From positions 62,001 to 126,000 of the forward strand of contig CAZQQN010000001.1 in NCBI GenBank assembly GCA_964595485.1: a stretch of 64,000 nt of DNA, written 5' to 3'. A program made the translations under genes and the position numbers. The notes under the pieces are model-generated. The model had not been told where the DNA came from. It saw only the letters and a list, made by a program, of their open reading frames with translations, and searched no databases. Shown here piece after piece: positions 36,960-45,733 of the stretch. Position 1 is the stretch's first letter. Every line of letters begins with the position of its first letter. Source of the stretch: CAZQQN01 sp964595485. Its GTDB lineage: Bacteria > Bacteroidota > Bacteroidia > CAILMK01 > CAYYUA01.

Positions 36960-37340
36960 ATGGATTACATAAGCAATGCCCAATTCAGGGCTAACATTTT
37001 TGATTATCAGAACAAAGAGAACTGGGAAAATAACAATGATAAGCCAGTATTGCTTGATTTCCATGCTGATTGGTGTGGCCCTTGTACTATGCTAACACCA
37101 ATCTTGGAAAACATGGAAAGGTATTACGGGGACCGGGTAGATTTTTTCAAAGTCGATGCTGATGAAGAGCAGGAGTTGGTAAAAGCTTTTGGGGTTCAAA
37201 GCTTACCTACTATGCTGTTCATACCGTTAAAGGGGAATCCTCAGATGGCTAAAGGAGCTGTTCAGCCTGACAAGCTGAAGAAAGCCATTGAAGAAATCCT
37301 GTTGAATGAAAACGTAGACCAGGATTATAAAGAAGAGTAG
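36960..37340 (+). CDS. Thioredoxin family protein
   Basis: A 126-residue thioredoxin fold. The redox site is W38-C39-G40-P41-C42, followed by TPILENMERYYG, VDFFKVDADEEQELVKAFGVQSLPTMLFIP with the cis-proline. The sequence has no signal peptide, so it is cytoplasmic. A slightly long N-terminus (about 25 residues before the core) is seen. It ends by overlapping the last 16 bases of the exostosin-like gene on the other strand. Confidence 0.94.
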   Translation: MDYISNAQFRANIFDYQNKENWENNNDKPVLLDFHADWCGPCTMLTPILENMERYYGDRVDFFKVDADEEQELVKAFGVQSLPTMLFIPLKGNPQMAKGAVQPDKLKKAIEEILLNENVDQDYKEE

Positions 37341-38158
37341 TGCTGTAGTACTTGACTTATATAGCGCGCTGCAGCTTGCTCTGAGCAGTAGTGATTGTAA
37401 TAGTCAATAATATCCTTTTGCAGTTGGCTAAGCTTTGCTTTGTTAGCCATTAGCCCACTAAGGAGGGATGGCAGGCTAGCCCAATCTGAAACCTGGTAGC
37501 CGGTAAAATGCTTAAAAAACCACGTCTCCGGAAGGGTTGGCACAATGGGTATACTGCCCTGGCGCATACTTTCAAACAAACGGAAGGTAATATTCGAGTA
37601 GTTGCCTTCTGGTGCCGGTGCTATTTTGGTTTGGTTGAGCATTGTTGCATAATCCAAGGGTTTCAGTCCTGCTGAAAAAGCATTGGTTCTTCGGATGTCA
37701 ATATTAAAGCCATCGTTTTGCTGAACCTGGTCTACCCGGTCGAAGAAGGCTTTGCGCCTGTGTATTTTCCTGCCGCTGAAAAAGAGATCCAGCGATCTTT
37801 CTTCCATAGGAAGTGGGTTTAATGCCGGTATCTTCCCGTGATAACCCAAGGGAATGGTAAAAGCTTTGGGGTTCGCTTTCTTTGGCGGATAAGGGGTAAA
37901 CAGGATGCCGCTTCTTTCAATATAGCTTGGTAAATGCCCATCTTCATTGCTGAGGTAAAAAATTATGGTTTGGCTGTCTATCCTTTCATCCGGGAAATCA
38001 GTCAAGTGATCAGTGATGAGGTAGTGGTAGTTGGGGAAGAAAGGCTCTTCCTTTAATTGTTCAAAAATTCCCTTTATGAACGGTATTTCACACAGGTCTT
38101 GCGAAGTGTTCACTTCCACATTGGAAAGGTCCAGTAGGGAAAATTTGGTAGTAGCCAT
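37325..38158 (-). CDS. Exostosin-like (GT47-type) glycosyltransferase
   Basis: A 277-residue protein. It has YSNITFRLFESMRQGSIPIVP near residue 190, the nucleotide-sugar recognition pattern of exostosin-family enzymes (arginine, FES/FEA, GxIPV). Upstream are DLFFSGRKIHRRKAFFDRV and TKIAPAPEGNYSN. It probably transfers a sugar to a glycan, with glycan and donor unknown. It is downstream of an eIF2B-like gene (2-base gap), an unusual pairing. Length is shorter than eukaryotic exostosins, as expected for bacterial members. Confidence 0.78.
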   Translation of the reverse strand: MATTKFSLLDLSNVEVNTSQDLCEIPFIKGIFEQLKEEPFFPNYHYLITDHLTDFPDERIDSQTIIFYLSNEDGHLPSYIERSGILFTPYPPKKANPKAFTIPLGYHGKIPALNPLPMEERSLDLFFSGRKIHRRKAFFDRVDQVQQNDGFNIDIRRTNAFSAGLKPLDYATMLNQTKIAPAPEGNYSNITFRLFESMRQGSIPIVPTLPETWFFKHFTGYQVSDWASLPSLLSGLMANKAKLSQLQKDIIDYYNHYCSEQAAARYISQVLQHYSSL

Positions 38159-38160
38159 TT

Positions 38161-39090
38161 TCAGCGTATTTCAGCAGACAGCTTATTTAAAAGGGTTAGG
38201 TAAGCATTAGCAAATTGCAGACTCTTATTGGAAAGTTCACCTGGGCTTTTGCTGCCTTCCTCAGTCACAAATTTTGTTACAAGCTTGTTAGGGGTCCATT
38301 CAAAATAATGGTTGTCAACCGCTATGTTTCCCGGGATTTGACCTTGCCATGGCTCTGATCCGGGTTTTGGGGTTTCTTGTTCGAAGATTTGGCTAAAGGA
38401 AACCGGGCAATTAGCGGGTATTTGCTTCCGGCTATCCGCTAATACGTAAACGGGTACCCCTTTTTGCTCAGCGAGCAACCCCAAAAATAAAGAGCCGGTT
38501 TTGTTTTTGAATTGCTTTTTGCCGATGGCATCAGCCCCCAAAAAAATAGCCTCAATCTGGTCTGAATAAAGGCTTGCGGCTATATCCTCAATCAGCTTTA
38601 CCTTAACACCTTTGTTGGCCATTACTTTGGCTTGTTTTTTCCCTTCTTTGGCCGGTCGGCCAATGGTCTGGATGATTTCAGGTTTCTGGCCCTTAGTATG
38701 CCAGTATTCGACCAAGGCCTGTAGCGCACCACTATTGCTGTGAAACAAAAAAGGCCCATTTAAATTCAGGATTTCAGATTCGAGGTTTTCTGCAACGGAG
38801 CGACCGATTCCTGTCCATTGCTTTTGGTATTCATTAATGACTTTATAAAGGTGGATTCCCTGACTTTCTTCCACTTCTTGGACTAAGTAATCGAGAAAAT
38901 GATGCATGACCATGAAATCCGGGAAGGTTTTTATCACCTCTGAACAGACCCTTCTAATTTCACCGGTTTTAGGAGAATTTTCCTTGTAATGCTGAAGAAG
39001 GATGTCCTGTAGCCGATTAATCAACACAGAAGAACCGGATTGGTTATCCGAAAGAAGTGGCTCAAGCTTTTTCAATAGGGATTGGGTCAT
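38161..39090 (-). CDS. eIF-2B alpha-like / IF-2B family protein
   Basis: A 309-residue protein resembling the alpha/beta/delta subunit family of eIF2B and the related sugar-phosphate isomerases. The C-terminal Rossmann-like part has FLFHSNSGALQALVEYWHT, TIGRPAKEGKKQAKVM, SDQIEAIFLGADAIGKKQFKNKTGSLFLGLLAEQKGVPVYVLADSRKQIP. In bacteria this family is associated with methylthioribose-1-phosphate or ribose-1,5-bisphosphate isomerases rather than translation; the reaction here is not determined. It heads a two-gene unit with the exostosin-like gene. Confidence 0.75.
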   Translation of the reverse strand: MTQSLLKKLEPLLSDNQSGSSVLINRLQDILLQHYKENSPKTGEIRRVCSEVIKTFPDFMVMHHFLDYLVQEVEESQGIHLYKVINEYQKQWTGIGRSVAENLESEILNLNGPFLFHSNSGALQALVEYWHTKGQKPEIIQTIGRPAKEGKKQAKVMANKGVKVKLIEDIAASLYSDQIEAIFLGADAIGKKQFKNKTGSLFLGLLAEQKGVPVYVLADSRKQIPANCPVSFSQIFEQETPKPGSEPWQGQIPGNIAVDNHYFEWTPNKLVTKFVTEEGSKSPGELSNKSLQFANAYLTLLNKLSAEIR

Positions 39091-39229
39091 AAAGGGATTA
39101 AATGAACTAACTTGAATAAAGTTAATGGTTCAAAAGGAACCTGAAAAGTTACCGGAATTTATTTCGATTGTATCATAGCATTCTGCTCCTTGCTGCTCAG
39201 TTTTTGCCATACTATCCCATAAAGCATAG

Positions 39230-39793
39230 TTAAATGTCACCATTAAATAAGGGCTGAAAAGTTGCTTGGAGCTTTCGGGTTAACTGCGATTCGCTTTCGG
39301 AGTGATTAACGTCATGGGCAAAGGCATAGGTCATTCCGACATGTTTAAAGATTAATTGCTTAGGGTTTTGCTCATCAGGGAATAGCGTTTCCAACCCAAC
39401 TCGTAATGGGTGTTTGTTTTTCAAGGATACCTTATTGGTTTTATCCATTACCCTTCCCTGAATTCCCAATTTCATGTGGGCACTGATCTGCCTGGAAAGG
39501 TTAGGAGTAAAACCAGTGTAAAGCGGTATTTCACTGGCTTTTTCAGGCAGTTGACAATTGGGATTAAGGATCCCTTTCGCATTGGATTTATGCGAAGGTT
39601 GTTCTTCAAAGTTATTTATTGCTTTACCCAATAAGGAAGGATTTCCAACCCACCACAGAATGTAATATGCTGGCTTTCCGCGCATAGCCTTAGTAGAACC
39701 GGCACAAATGGCATCGGCGGACACCTTTGCCAGATCTCTTAGCATAGTGACTTGCTGGGTTTTTAAGGTTTGTAACAGGTTGTTGTTAGCCAA
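39230..39793 (-). CDS. Unknown protein, possible divergent GIY-YIG domain
   Basis: A 187-residue protein, no signal peptide. A GIY-YIG-like pattern can be traced: AYYILWW (42-48) as the GIY strand, IPLYTGFTPNLSRQISAHM (89-107) as the YIG strand plus helix with Arg101 and His106. A late helix with Glu, SESESQLTRKLQATFQPLFNG, ends as in GIY-YIG nucleases. If real, it is a divergent nuclease-like fold with a long insertion (about 50-88). I would not assign nuclease activity. It stands alone between the eIF2B-like gene and the tRNA. Confidence 0.65.
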   Translation of the reverse strand: MANNNLLQTLKTQQVTMLRDLAKVSADAICAGSTKAMRGKPAYYILWWVGNPSLLGKAINNFEEQPSHKSNAKGILNPNCQLPEKASEIPLYTGFTPNLSRQISAHMKLGIQGRVMDKTNKVSLKNKHPLRVGLETLFPDEQNPKQLIFKHVGMTYAFAHDVNHSESESQLTRKLQATFQPLFNGDI

Positions 39794-39980
39794 TGGCGAG
39801 TTTTTCTCGACTAGAAATTGCTTTCGGGTAGTTAATTTAGGAATTTCATCTTATATAAGAGAAAAGATTCTTTTTCAGTGGGAGGTTTTAATTTTTATTA
39901 GTTTGGATTGTGCTATGCTAAACTCATAACAGCGACTCTCCTGAATGTTTAAGGTAGACTAATCCAATAACATCATTCAA

Positions 39981-40004
39981 TAAAAAAGGCTCCGAGAAGG
40001 AGCC
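39981..40004 (-). terminator. Terminator of the tRNA-Val gene
   Basis: On the minus strand GGCTCC, a TTCTC loop and GGAGCC are followed by six T. It starts 10 bases past the tRNA 3' end. Confidence 0.92.
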
Positions 40005-40013
40005 AGGTCAGGG

Positions 40014-40088
40014 TGGGCTGTGCTGGACTCGAACCAGCGACCCCTTGCGTGTCGGGCAAGTGCTCTAAACCAACTGAGCTAACAGCCC
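40014..40088 (-). tRNA. tRNA-Val (anticodon GAC), with C33
   Basis: A 75-base cloverleaf folds on the minus strand: acceptor GGGCTGT/ACAGCCC, D stem GCTC/GAGC, anticodon stem CTTGC/GCAAG, T stem GCTGG/CCAGC with loop TTCGAGT, discriminator A. The anticodon loop is CCGACAC, so position 33 is C where U is nearly universal. The anticodon is GAC (valine). CCA is not encoded. A strong terminator follows. Confidence 0.9.
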
Positions 40089-40163
40089 TGATTTTGTAAT
40101 CTAATGCAAATTTAGAACGATTATGTCAATTAACAACCACAGGTGGAAGACAAGTTGATAACC

Positions 40164-40793
40164 TTAATTGTTTGAAGAGGGAAGTTGGAAACCATAATTG
40201 GCTTTCAATTTATTAGCCGTGGTTTCTACCACCTCAACATCCATCCGGATGGGATCTTTAGGCTGGTTACGCCTTTTGGTTGGCTGTTCGGCAATTTTCT
40301 CTACCACATCCATACCGCTGATTACTTTGCCAAACACGGTGTACTTACCATCCAATTGGGGGGTACCTTTTTTACGCTCGACAATGTAAAATTGCGAGCC
40401 ACTGGACTTTCTTTCCGGATTAACCTGGTCACCTTTCCTGGCTGCAGCAACACTGCCATACTCATGTTTTAATGTATCATTGATCTCTGCTTCCAATTTA
40501 TAGCCGGGTCCGCCCTCTCCTGCCTGGCCAGATTCACCAGGCTTTGTATTGGGATCTCCGCCCTGGATCATGAAGCCATCAATGATGCGGTGAAAAGTCG
40601 TGCTATCGTAAAAATCCTTGGAGGCAAGCTCTAAGAAGTTCTCTTTGTGCTTAGGCGTAGCTTCGTACAACCATATCCGGATGTCTCCGAATTCAGTGGA
40701 TATTTTTCCGATTTTCACTTTTTCTTCTGAACTACAGCCTGCTATTGCTATTATAGCCATTAACGTGGCTGCCATTGAGAATATCCGGCTCAT
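40164..40793 (-). CDS. Cyclophilin-type peptidyl-prolyl isomerase lipoprotein
   Basis: The protein has 209 residues from the ATG at 40793; an ATG 11 codons earlier (40826) is also possible. The signal ends in the lipobox IAIAGC. The cyclophilin domain follows, with IRIWLYEATPKHKENFLELA, FHRIIDGFMIQGGDP, SSGSQFYIVE and LDGKYTVFGKVISGMDVVEKI. It catalyses proline isomerisation of periplasmic or outer-membrane proteins. It lies 75 bases before the tRNA gene on the same strand. Confidence 0.93.
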   Translation of the reverse strand: MSRIFSMAATLMAIIAIAGCSSEEKVKIGKISTEFGDIRIWLYEATPKHKENFLELASKDFYDSTTFHRIIDGFMIQGGDPNTKPGESGQAGEGGPGYKLEAEINDTLKHEYGSVAAARKGDQVNPERKSSGSQFYIVERKKGTPQLDGKYTVFGKVISGMDVVEKIAEQPTKRRNQPKDPIRMDVEVVETTANKLKANYGFQLPSSNN

Positions 40794-41038
40794 AGATGAT
40801 TTTTTTGATAATAATTGGTTAAACATAGGCCATGGGTTGATAAAGCAACCACTGGCATTAGTCCTTGCAATTGCTCAAAAATAGCGAAAAATAGCCGATC
40901 AACAATTGCGAACTTTTTACCTGCATTTTTCGCGTTTCTCATAAACCCGTAGAAAGGGTAAAGAACAATGATTCTTTCAACCATAAAAATGGGTGCTTTG
41001 CAAAGAGGGAAGTGTTGCACTTTTGTTTTGAGGCCAAC

Positions 41039-42289
41039 TTACATTTTGCTGGCAATGCTAACCTTGACGGGTAGAATGCCACTAACTCCAATAACATTAG
41101 CTAAATTCAGCGCCTCCTCTTTGCTAAACCGACCTGAAATAACAGAACGTCCTTTAGCAATTTCCTGGCTGACTTTAGGAGCTGACAAAACCTTCCCATC
41201 CATTACTATTGCTATGCTGTTCCCTATATTATTCCTGGTCAGGGTTTGCCAGGTTTCAGCACCTTTTTCATTCATTTTGATGGTAATCTGATAATTTTCA
41301 TTTTGTGATATTTTGGCATGAGCCTCTTGTATGGCTTTTCCGGTTAGTGGAGCTTCTCCGGTTTCGGTAGTTATCCTGATGCCATAAAGGCGCAAAATAG
41401 CATTGGTATCCAATGTAGGTTTATGTGACCAGATGAACCTTAGATCACCGGGAAGCACTTTTTGGACAGATGGCCTGGTTAAGTAAGCAATCACCTTAGC
41501 AGTGTCGTGGCTTTTGGCATACCCGATAGTTGGCCCTTTATAAATGCTCCCATCACTGTTAGCGGCTGGCCTTAATTTATTGTAAAGCGGGTATTTCCGC
41601 TTAAACTCTTCTTTGCTTAGTTGCTTGTTATCAGAAGGGTCATTTTTGCCGCTGGTTGCCTGCCTGTTTTTAGCGCTGTTGCCATTTGTTTTTTTCGCGC
41701 TTTCACGAAGGACTTCATTCACAGTATCAAAATGTGGGATAACGGTTTTGGCTTCATAGGTTTCCCAAAAACTTAGTTTCCCCCTGATTGTAAGAAGTTT
41801 CTTGATCCTTGAACTATCGTTAAATCCTTTTAGTTGGGCTTTTATCTGTCCCTTTTCAGGTAAGGTTTGGAAATTCGATTCTTTAACCCCTGCATTTTCA
41901 ACCCTTTTACGGAGGATTTTTACGGTTTGATCAAGGGTTTTGGCAGTTTGAGATTTTAAAAAGCCAAGGACTTCTTTATTGGATGCGTTTTGATCAAGCA
42001 TTGCCTGGTTCGCAAAAACTGATACGAATGCTTTATTGGGCGTTTGGTTAGTGTAAGCGTTTTTAAATAATGACCAAAATTTGGTTTTGGCCCTACCATG
42101 TTTTTCAGAAGCTTGCTTGAGCGCCGTCCGGAAAATCTCATCATTTTGATTGCCGGATAACTTTAGGCATAGATCTACCATCGATATTTGGAGAGTAACC
42201 TGTAAATTACCGCCAGGGTATAGGTGGTTGCAATTTGTCACGATAACAATGGCTAGTATAATACCAATGCCATTAGCAGCCCATTTCAT
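41039..42289 (-). CDS. Standalone SecD periplasmic-domain paralogue
   Basis: A 416-residue protein directly behind secDF (35-base gap). Nearly its whole length lines up with the SecD P1 region of its neighbour: VTLQISM, LDQTVKILRKRVENAGVKESNFQTLP, SFWETYEAKTVIPHFDTVN, SKEEFKRKYPLYNKLRPA, VLPGDLRFIWSHKP, IGNSIAIVMDGKVLSAP and GRSVISGRFSKEEALNLANV. One N-terminal hydrophobic segment (about 6-19, Cys20 after it, not a good lipobox) is kept. All later membrane segments and the SecF half are missing. The GLDLQGG motif is reduced to PGG. It may be a periplasmic helper of SecDF; the role is unknown. Confidence 0.85.
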   Translation of the reverse strand: MKWAANGIGIILAIVIVTNCNHLYPGGNLQVTLQISMVDLCLKLSGNQNDEIFRTALKQASEKHGRAKTKFWSLFKNAYTNQTPNKAFVSVFANQAMLDQNASNKEVLGFLKSQTAKTLDQTVKILRKRVENAGVKESNFQTLPEKGQIKAQLKGFNDSSRIKKLLTIRGKLSFWETYEAKTVIPHFDTVNEVLRESAKKTNGNSAKNRQATSGKNDPSDNKQLSKEEFKRKYPLYNKLRPAANSDGSIYKGPTIGYAKSHDTAKVIAYLTRPSVQKVLPGDLRFIWSHKPTLDTNAILRLYGIRITTETGEAPLTGKAIQEAHAKISQNENYQITIKMNEKGAETWQTLTRNNIGNSIAIVMDGKVLSAPKVSQEIAKGRSVISGRFSKEEALNLANVIGVSGILPVKVSIASKM

Positions 42290-42324
42290 AGGTTATTTAT
42301 AGGACGGGAAAAATTTATTACCGA

Positions 42325-45300
42325 CTAACTTTCTTTTTTATCCGGAGCTGAAGCATCAGATTCAGATTCTGGTGACAGGTCCATAACGGTCGTAGATGAA
42401 ATGAACAAGGATGAATAAGTACCTACCAGGATACCCACCAGCAAGGCAAAGGAAAATCCGCGGATCATCTCCCCACCAAATATGAACAAGATCAAGATTA
42501 CGATCAATGTAGTAAGGGATGTGATCAATGTCCGGCTCAAAGTTTCGTTCAAAGCTGTATTCACAGTTTGTAAAAATGGGCTTTTACGGTGAATGGATAG
42601 CTTTTCCCTGATACGGTCAAAAACAACCACCGTATCGTTAATGGAGTAACCAACCACCGTAAGAATGGCTGCAATAAAGGCCTGATCTATTTCTAAGGAA
42701 AATGGCATAATAGCCTTAAATATGGAAAAGATTCCCAAAACCACTAAAACATCATGGAAAACGGCAGCCAATGCTCCCAATCCGTATTGCCATTTCTGGA
42801 ACCTGAGAAATATGTAGAGGAACATGACGATCAGGGAAAACAGTACAGCCCAGAAAGCAGAGGTCTTGATATCTTGTGCAATGGTAGGACCGACCTTTTG
42901 TGAGCTCTTAATTTCATAATCACTGGTTACTTGACTAAGCCCTTTATCCAATTGGTTATTCACTTTTTCCTGAGTACCCTCAGCTGTTTCGTTGATTTTA
43001 TAATCTGTTATTATTTTAACCTGATTAGCCGGGCCAAATGTTTTCACCTTGGGCGCCCCATTAAAAGGTTCCTCAAGAGAACTCCGGACCTTTTCGCTAT
43101 TAACAGGCTCATCAAAACGGACAATGTAAGAGTAGCCGCCCTTGAAATCGATACCAAGGTTAACACCCTGTATGGTCAGAGAAATCAATCCGGCAAGGAT
43201 GATACCCCCTGAAACGAAGTAAGCCACTTTTTTCTTAGCGATAAAGTTGATGTTGAAGTTTGTTAAAAGGTTGAAAGTAGTGGCATTCGCAAAATTAATG
43301 TCAGTTTCGCGTGAGAGCCCCCAATCAAAGATTAAACGGGTTATAAAGATGGCTGAGAATAAAGAGGTAAGGATGCCGATTATCAAAATAATGGCAAAAC
43401 CATGAATGGGCCCTGTTCCAAACGTATAGAGAATGATTGCCACCAATAAGGTAGTAAGGTTAGCGTCAACAATCGAGGAATAAGCATTTTTGTAACCATC
43501 TGCAATAGCAAGGTTAAGCCCTTTACCAGCCCTTATTTCTTCTCTTACCCTTTCAAAAATAAGGACATTGGCGTCAACAGACATACCGATTGTTAGCAGG
43601 ATGCCTGCCATACCGGGCAGTGTTAAAGCAGCCCCTAATGATGCCAGCACCCCTAAAATGAAGAAAAGGTTGGCAAGAAGTGCGATATTGGCAACATAAC
43701 CGGCCCGATTGTAATAAAAAACCATGAAAAGCAATACGAAAACTAACCCGGCTAAGAGTGAGATCAATCCGGAACGGATGGATTCCTGACCAAGGGATGG
43801 CCCAATGATCGCTTCCTGAACAATATTGACGACCATTGGTAGCTTACCGGACTCCAAAACATTGGCAAGATCCTGGGCCTCTTGGGTGGTGAACCGGCCT
43901 GATATAATAGATCGACCACCACTAATTTTCTGATTAACGTTTGGCGCAGAATAAACATGCTTATCCATTACAACCGCAATGCTGCTTCCAACATTATCAC
44001 CCGTTAAGCGCTCCCACTTTCTTGCTCCTCTTGAATTCATGGAAAGTGAAACCTGGCGGCCTCCTTGCTTGGAAATATCAGCGGTAGCATCTGTTACTAC
44101 CTCACCTGTTAGAGGAGGAGAGCCATCACTTGTTGTGACTTTAGCAGCAAACAAGCGGTAAATGTTGTTATCATCTGAAATTGGTTTAGCGGACCAAAAG
44201 AACTTAACATTAGTCGGCAGAACATTCTGCACAGCAGGCATACTTAAGTACTCATTGACCTTTGCTGTATCTAAACCCTCAGCTGATCCAACTACCGGGC
44301 CTTGTAAGATACGTCCTTCTTGGTTGACAGCGGGTTGTAATTTCGCATAAAGGGGGTTTTGACGCCTGAATTCTTCTCGCGAAAGTTGTTCTCCGGTGTC
44401 TGTGTCAGCTGCTTGTTCTCCTAAGAGACCGGTATCTGCTTCAGTCTGAGCGGATGTATCTTTGGCTTTACTGGTAGTAGGTGTATCAGCCGATTGCAAG
44501 GTATCTTGATTGTCTTCTTCAAAAAATGAAGCCGGACTATCCTCATCGGCAGTTGTTGTATCACTACCGGTTGTATCCACTAAATTCAGTTCCCGCTTCA
44601 ATATATTGTTGACATCCTCGAAATAGGGAATAATTTGCCTGGCTTCATAGGTTTCCCAAAACCCCAGGTTGGCTGTCGCTTGTAGTAAATCCCTTACCCG
44701 TTGCTGATCTTCAACGCCAGGTAATTCTACAATGATGCGACCTGTTCCGGGAAGTTTTTGAATGTTGGGTTGAGAAACCCCGAACTGGTCAACGCGTGTT
44801 CTTAAAATATTGAAAGTCCGGTCAAGGGCAGCCGAAGCTTCTTCTCTTAGGAAACTTATAACTTCCTCATTGGAAGTATTGTACCCAATATCATCCTTAT
44901 TTTGCCGTGTAGCGAAAACCGAAGCCAATTGAGCATCAGGGGCTTCCTCTTTGTAAATCTGGTAGAATAAATCAATGAAGTTAGCGTCTTTTCTCCGATA
45001 TTCTTCAGAAGCCTTTTTCAGGGCGTTCCTGAAAGCTTCATTGTCGTTATAATTGGATAACTCCAGTAACAATTCTTTCATAGATACCTGCAGGGTGACG
45101 TGCATGCCGCCCTGAAGGTCAAGTCCCAGATTAAGTTCTCTTGCTTTGCATTCCCCGTAGGTGTAGTTCTTAACCAAGAGGTTATACACCGGCTCCTTCT
45201 TCATAGAGTCCAGGTAATGCTGTTCTTTTTCCTCATTACCCTGGGCATATGCTTCAGCTCTGTTTTCAATAATGGAAGTAACGATAGTGAAGGAAAGTTG

Positions 45301-45360
45301 ATAGAGGCAAACAACGGCTAAGGCTATCGCAAAAAATTTAATCGCACCCTTACTTTTCAT
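42325..45360 (-). CDS. secDF: Fused protein translocase subunit SecDF
   Basis: A 1011-residue fusion typical of Bacteroidota. SecD has an N-terminal membrane segment, LNLGLDLQGGMHVTL (about 77-90), a large periplasmic P1 domain with a Ser/Thr/Asp-rich insertion (about 259-325), then six-segment membrane parts with GMSVDANVLIFERVREE. SecF (about 690-990) has GVNLGIDFKGGYS and GYSINDTVVVFDRIRE. It uses the proton motive force to help proteins leave the Sec channel. Its tandem paralogue follows. Upstream is a 373-base divergent region. Confidence 0.97.
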   Translation of the reverse strand: MKSKGAIKFFAIALAVVCLYQLSFTIVTSIIENRAEAYAQGNEEKEQHYLDSMKKEPVYNLLVKNYTYGECKARELNLGLDLQGGMHVTLQVSMKELLLELSNYNDNEAFRNALKKASEEYRRKDANFIDLFYQIYKEEAPDAQLASVFATRQNKDDIGYNTSNEEVISFLREEASAALDRTFNILRTRVDQFGVSQPNIQKLPGTGRIIVELPGVEDQQRVRDLLQATANLGFWETYEARQIIPYFEDVNNILKRELNLVDTTGSDTTTADEDSPASFFEEDNQDTLQSADTPTTSKAKDTSAQTEADTGLLGEQAADTDTGEQLSREEFRRQNPLYAKLQPAVNQEGRILQGPVVGSAEGLDTAKVNEYLSMPAVQNVLPTNVKFFWSAKPISDDNNIYRLFAAKVTTSDGSPPLTGEVVTDATADISKQGGRQVSLSMNSRGARKWERLTGDNVGSSIAVVMDKHVYSAPNVNQKISGGRSIISGRFTTQEAQDLANVLESGKLPMVVNIVQEAIIGPSLGQESIRSGLISLLAGLVFVLLFMVFYYNRAGYVANIALLANLFFILGVLASLGAALTLPGMAGILLTIGMSVDANVLIFERVREEIRAGKGLNLAIADGYKNAYSSIVDANLTTLLVAIILYTFGTGPIHGFAIILIIGILTSLFSAIFITRLIFDWGLSRETDINFANATTFNLLTNFNINFIAKKKVAYFVSGGIILAGLISLTIQGVNLGIDFKGGYSYIVRFDEPVNSEKVRSSLEEPFNGAPKVKTFGPANQVKIITDYKINETAEGTQEKVNNQLDKGLSQVTSDYEIKSSQKVGPTIAQDIKTSAFWAVLFSLIVMFLYIFLRFQKWQYGLGALAAVFHDVLVVLGIFSIFKAIMPFSLEIDQAFIAAILTVVGYSINDTVVVFDRIREKLSIHRKSPFLQTVNTALNETLSRTLITSLTTLIVILILFIFGGEMIRGFSFALLVGILVGTYSSLFISSTTVMDLSPESESDASAPDKKES

Positions 45361-45733
45361 GTCGGAAAGATTCTTTTAGCTATGATTGAAACAGAGTTGT
45401 AAGTATCTGTATAACAGCGTTTTATAAAAACAAGTTTATCAAGTTGACGGGCAAATTTACATTAAGCCATGGTATTTAACAACACGACAGCATCGTAAAG
45501 CCCTAAAAAACATTGATATACCAAATGTTAGAAATGCTTTTTTTAGCATTTTTAATGCTTGCCAAGCGAAATGGATCAGCTTTTCATTAGGTCAGCACAT
45601 GGAAGTAATCAATGGCTTTTCATGTTTGCCAAAAGTCAGGTACTATTTTCCGTTGTCAGCCCTTTGGTGATTAATTTTTTAATGCCGTCTGATGGGATTT
45701 CTTAATTTTGCTCCGAATTAAATTGATAAAGCT
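45361..45733. other. 373-base divergent intergenic region
   Basis: It separates secDF from the S46 peptidase gene and should hold both promoters. I see an inverted repeat, AAATGCT-TTTTTT-AGCATTT, at 45532-45551 and a -7-like TAATTTTG near the right end. No gene or RNA structure is recognised. Confidence 0.6.
45703..45710 (+). promoter_or_regulatory. Putative -7 element of the S46 peptidase gene
   Basis: TAATTTTG fits TAnnTTTG exactly and lies 23 bases before the ATG at 45734. The -33 region has no clear TTG at 19 bases. Confidence 0.45.

Noticed and set aside
41039..42289. SecD paralogue as pseudogene
   Set aside because: The frame is intact for 416 codons with a sensible start, and the end coincides with the domain boundary, so loss by random mutation is less likely.
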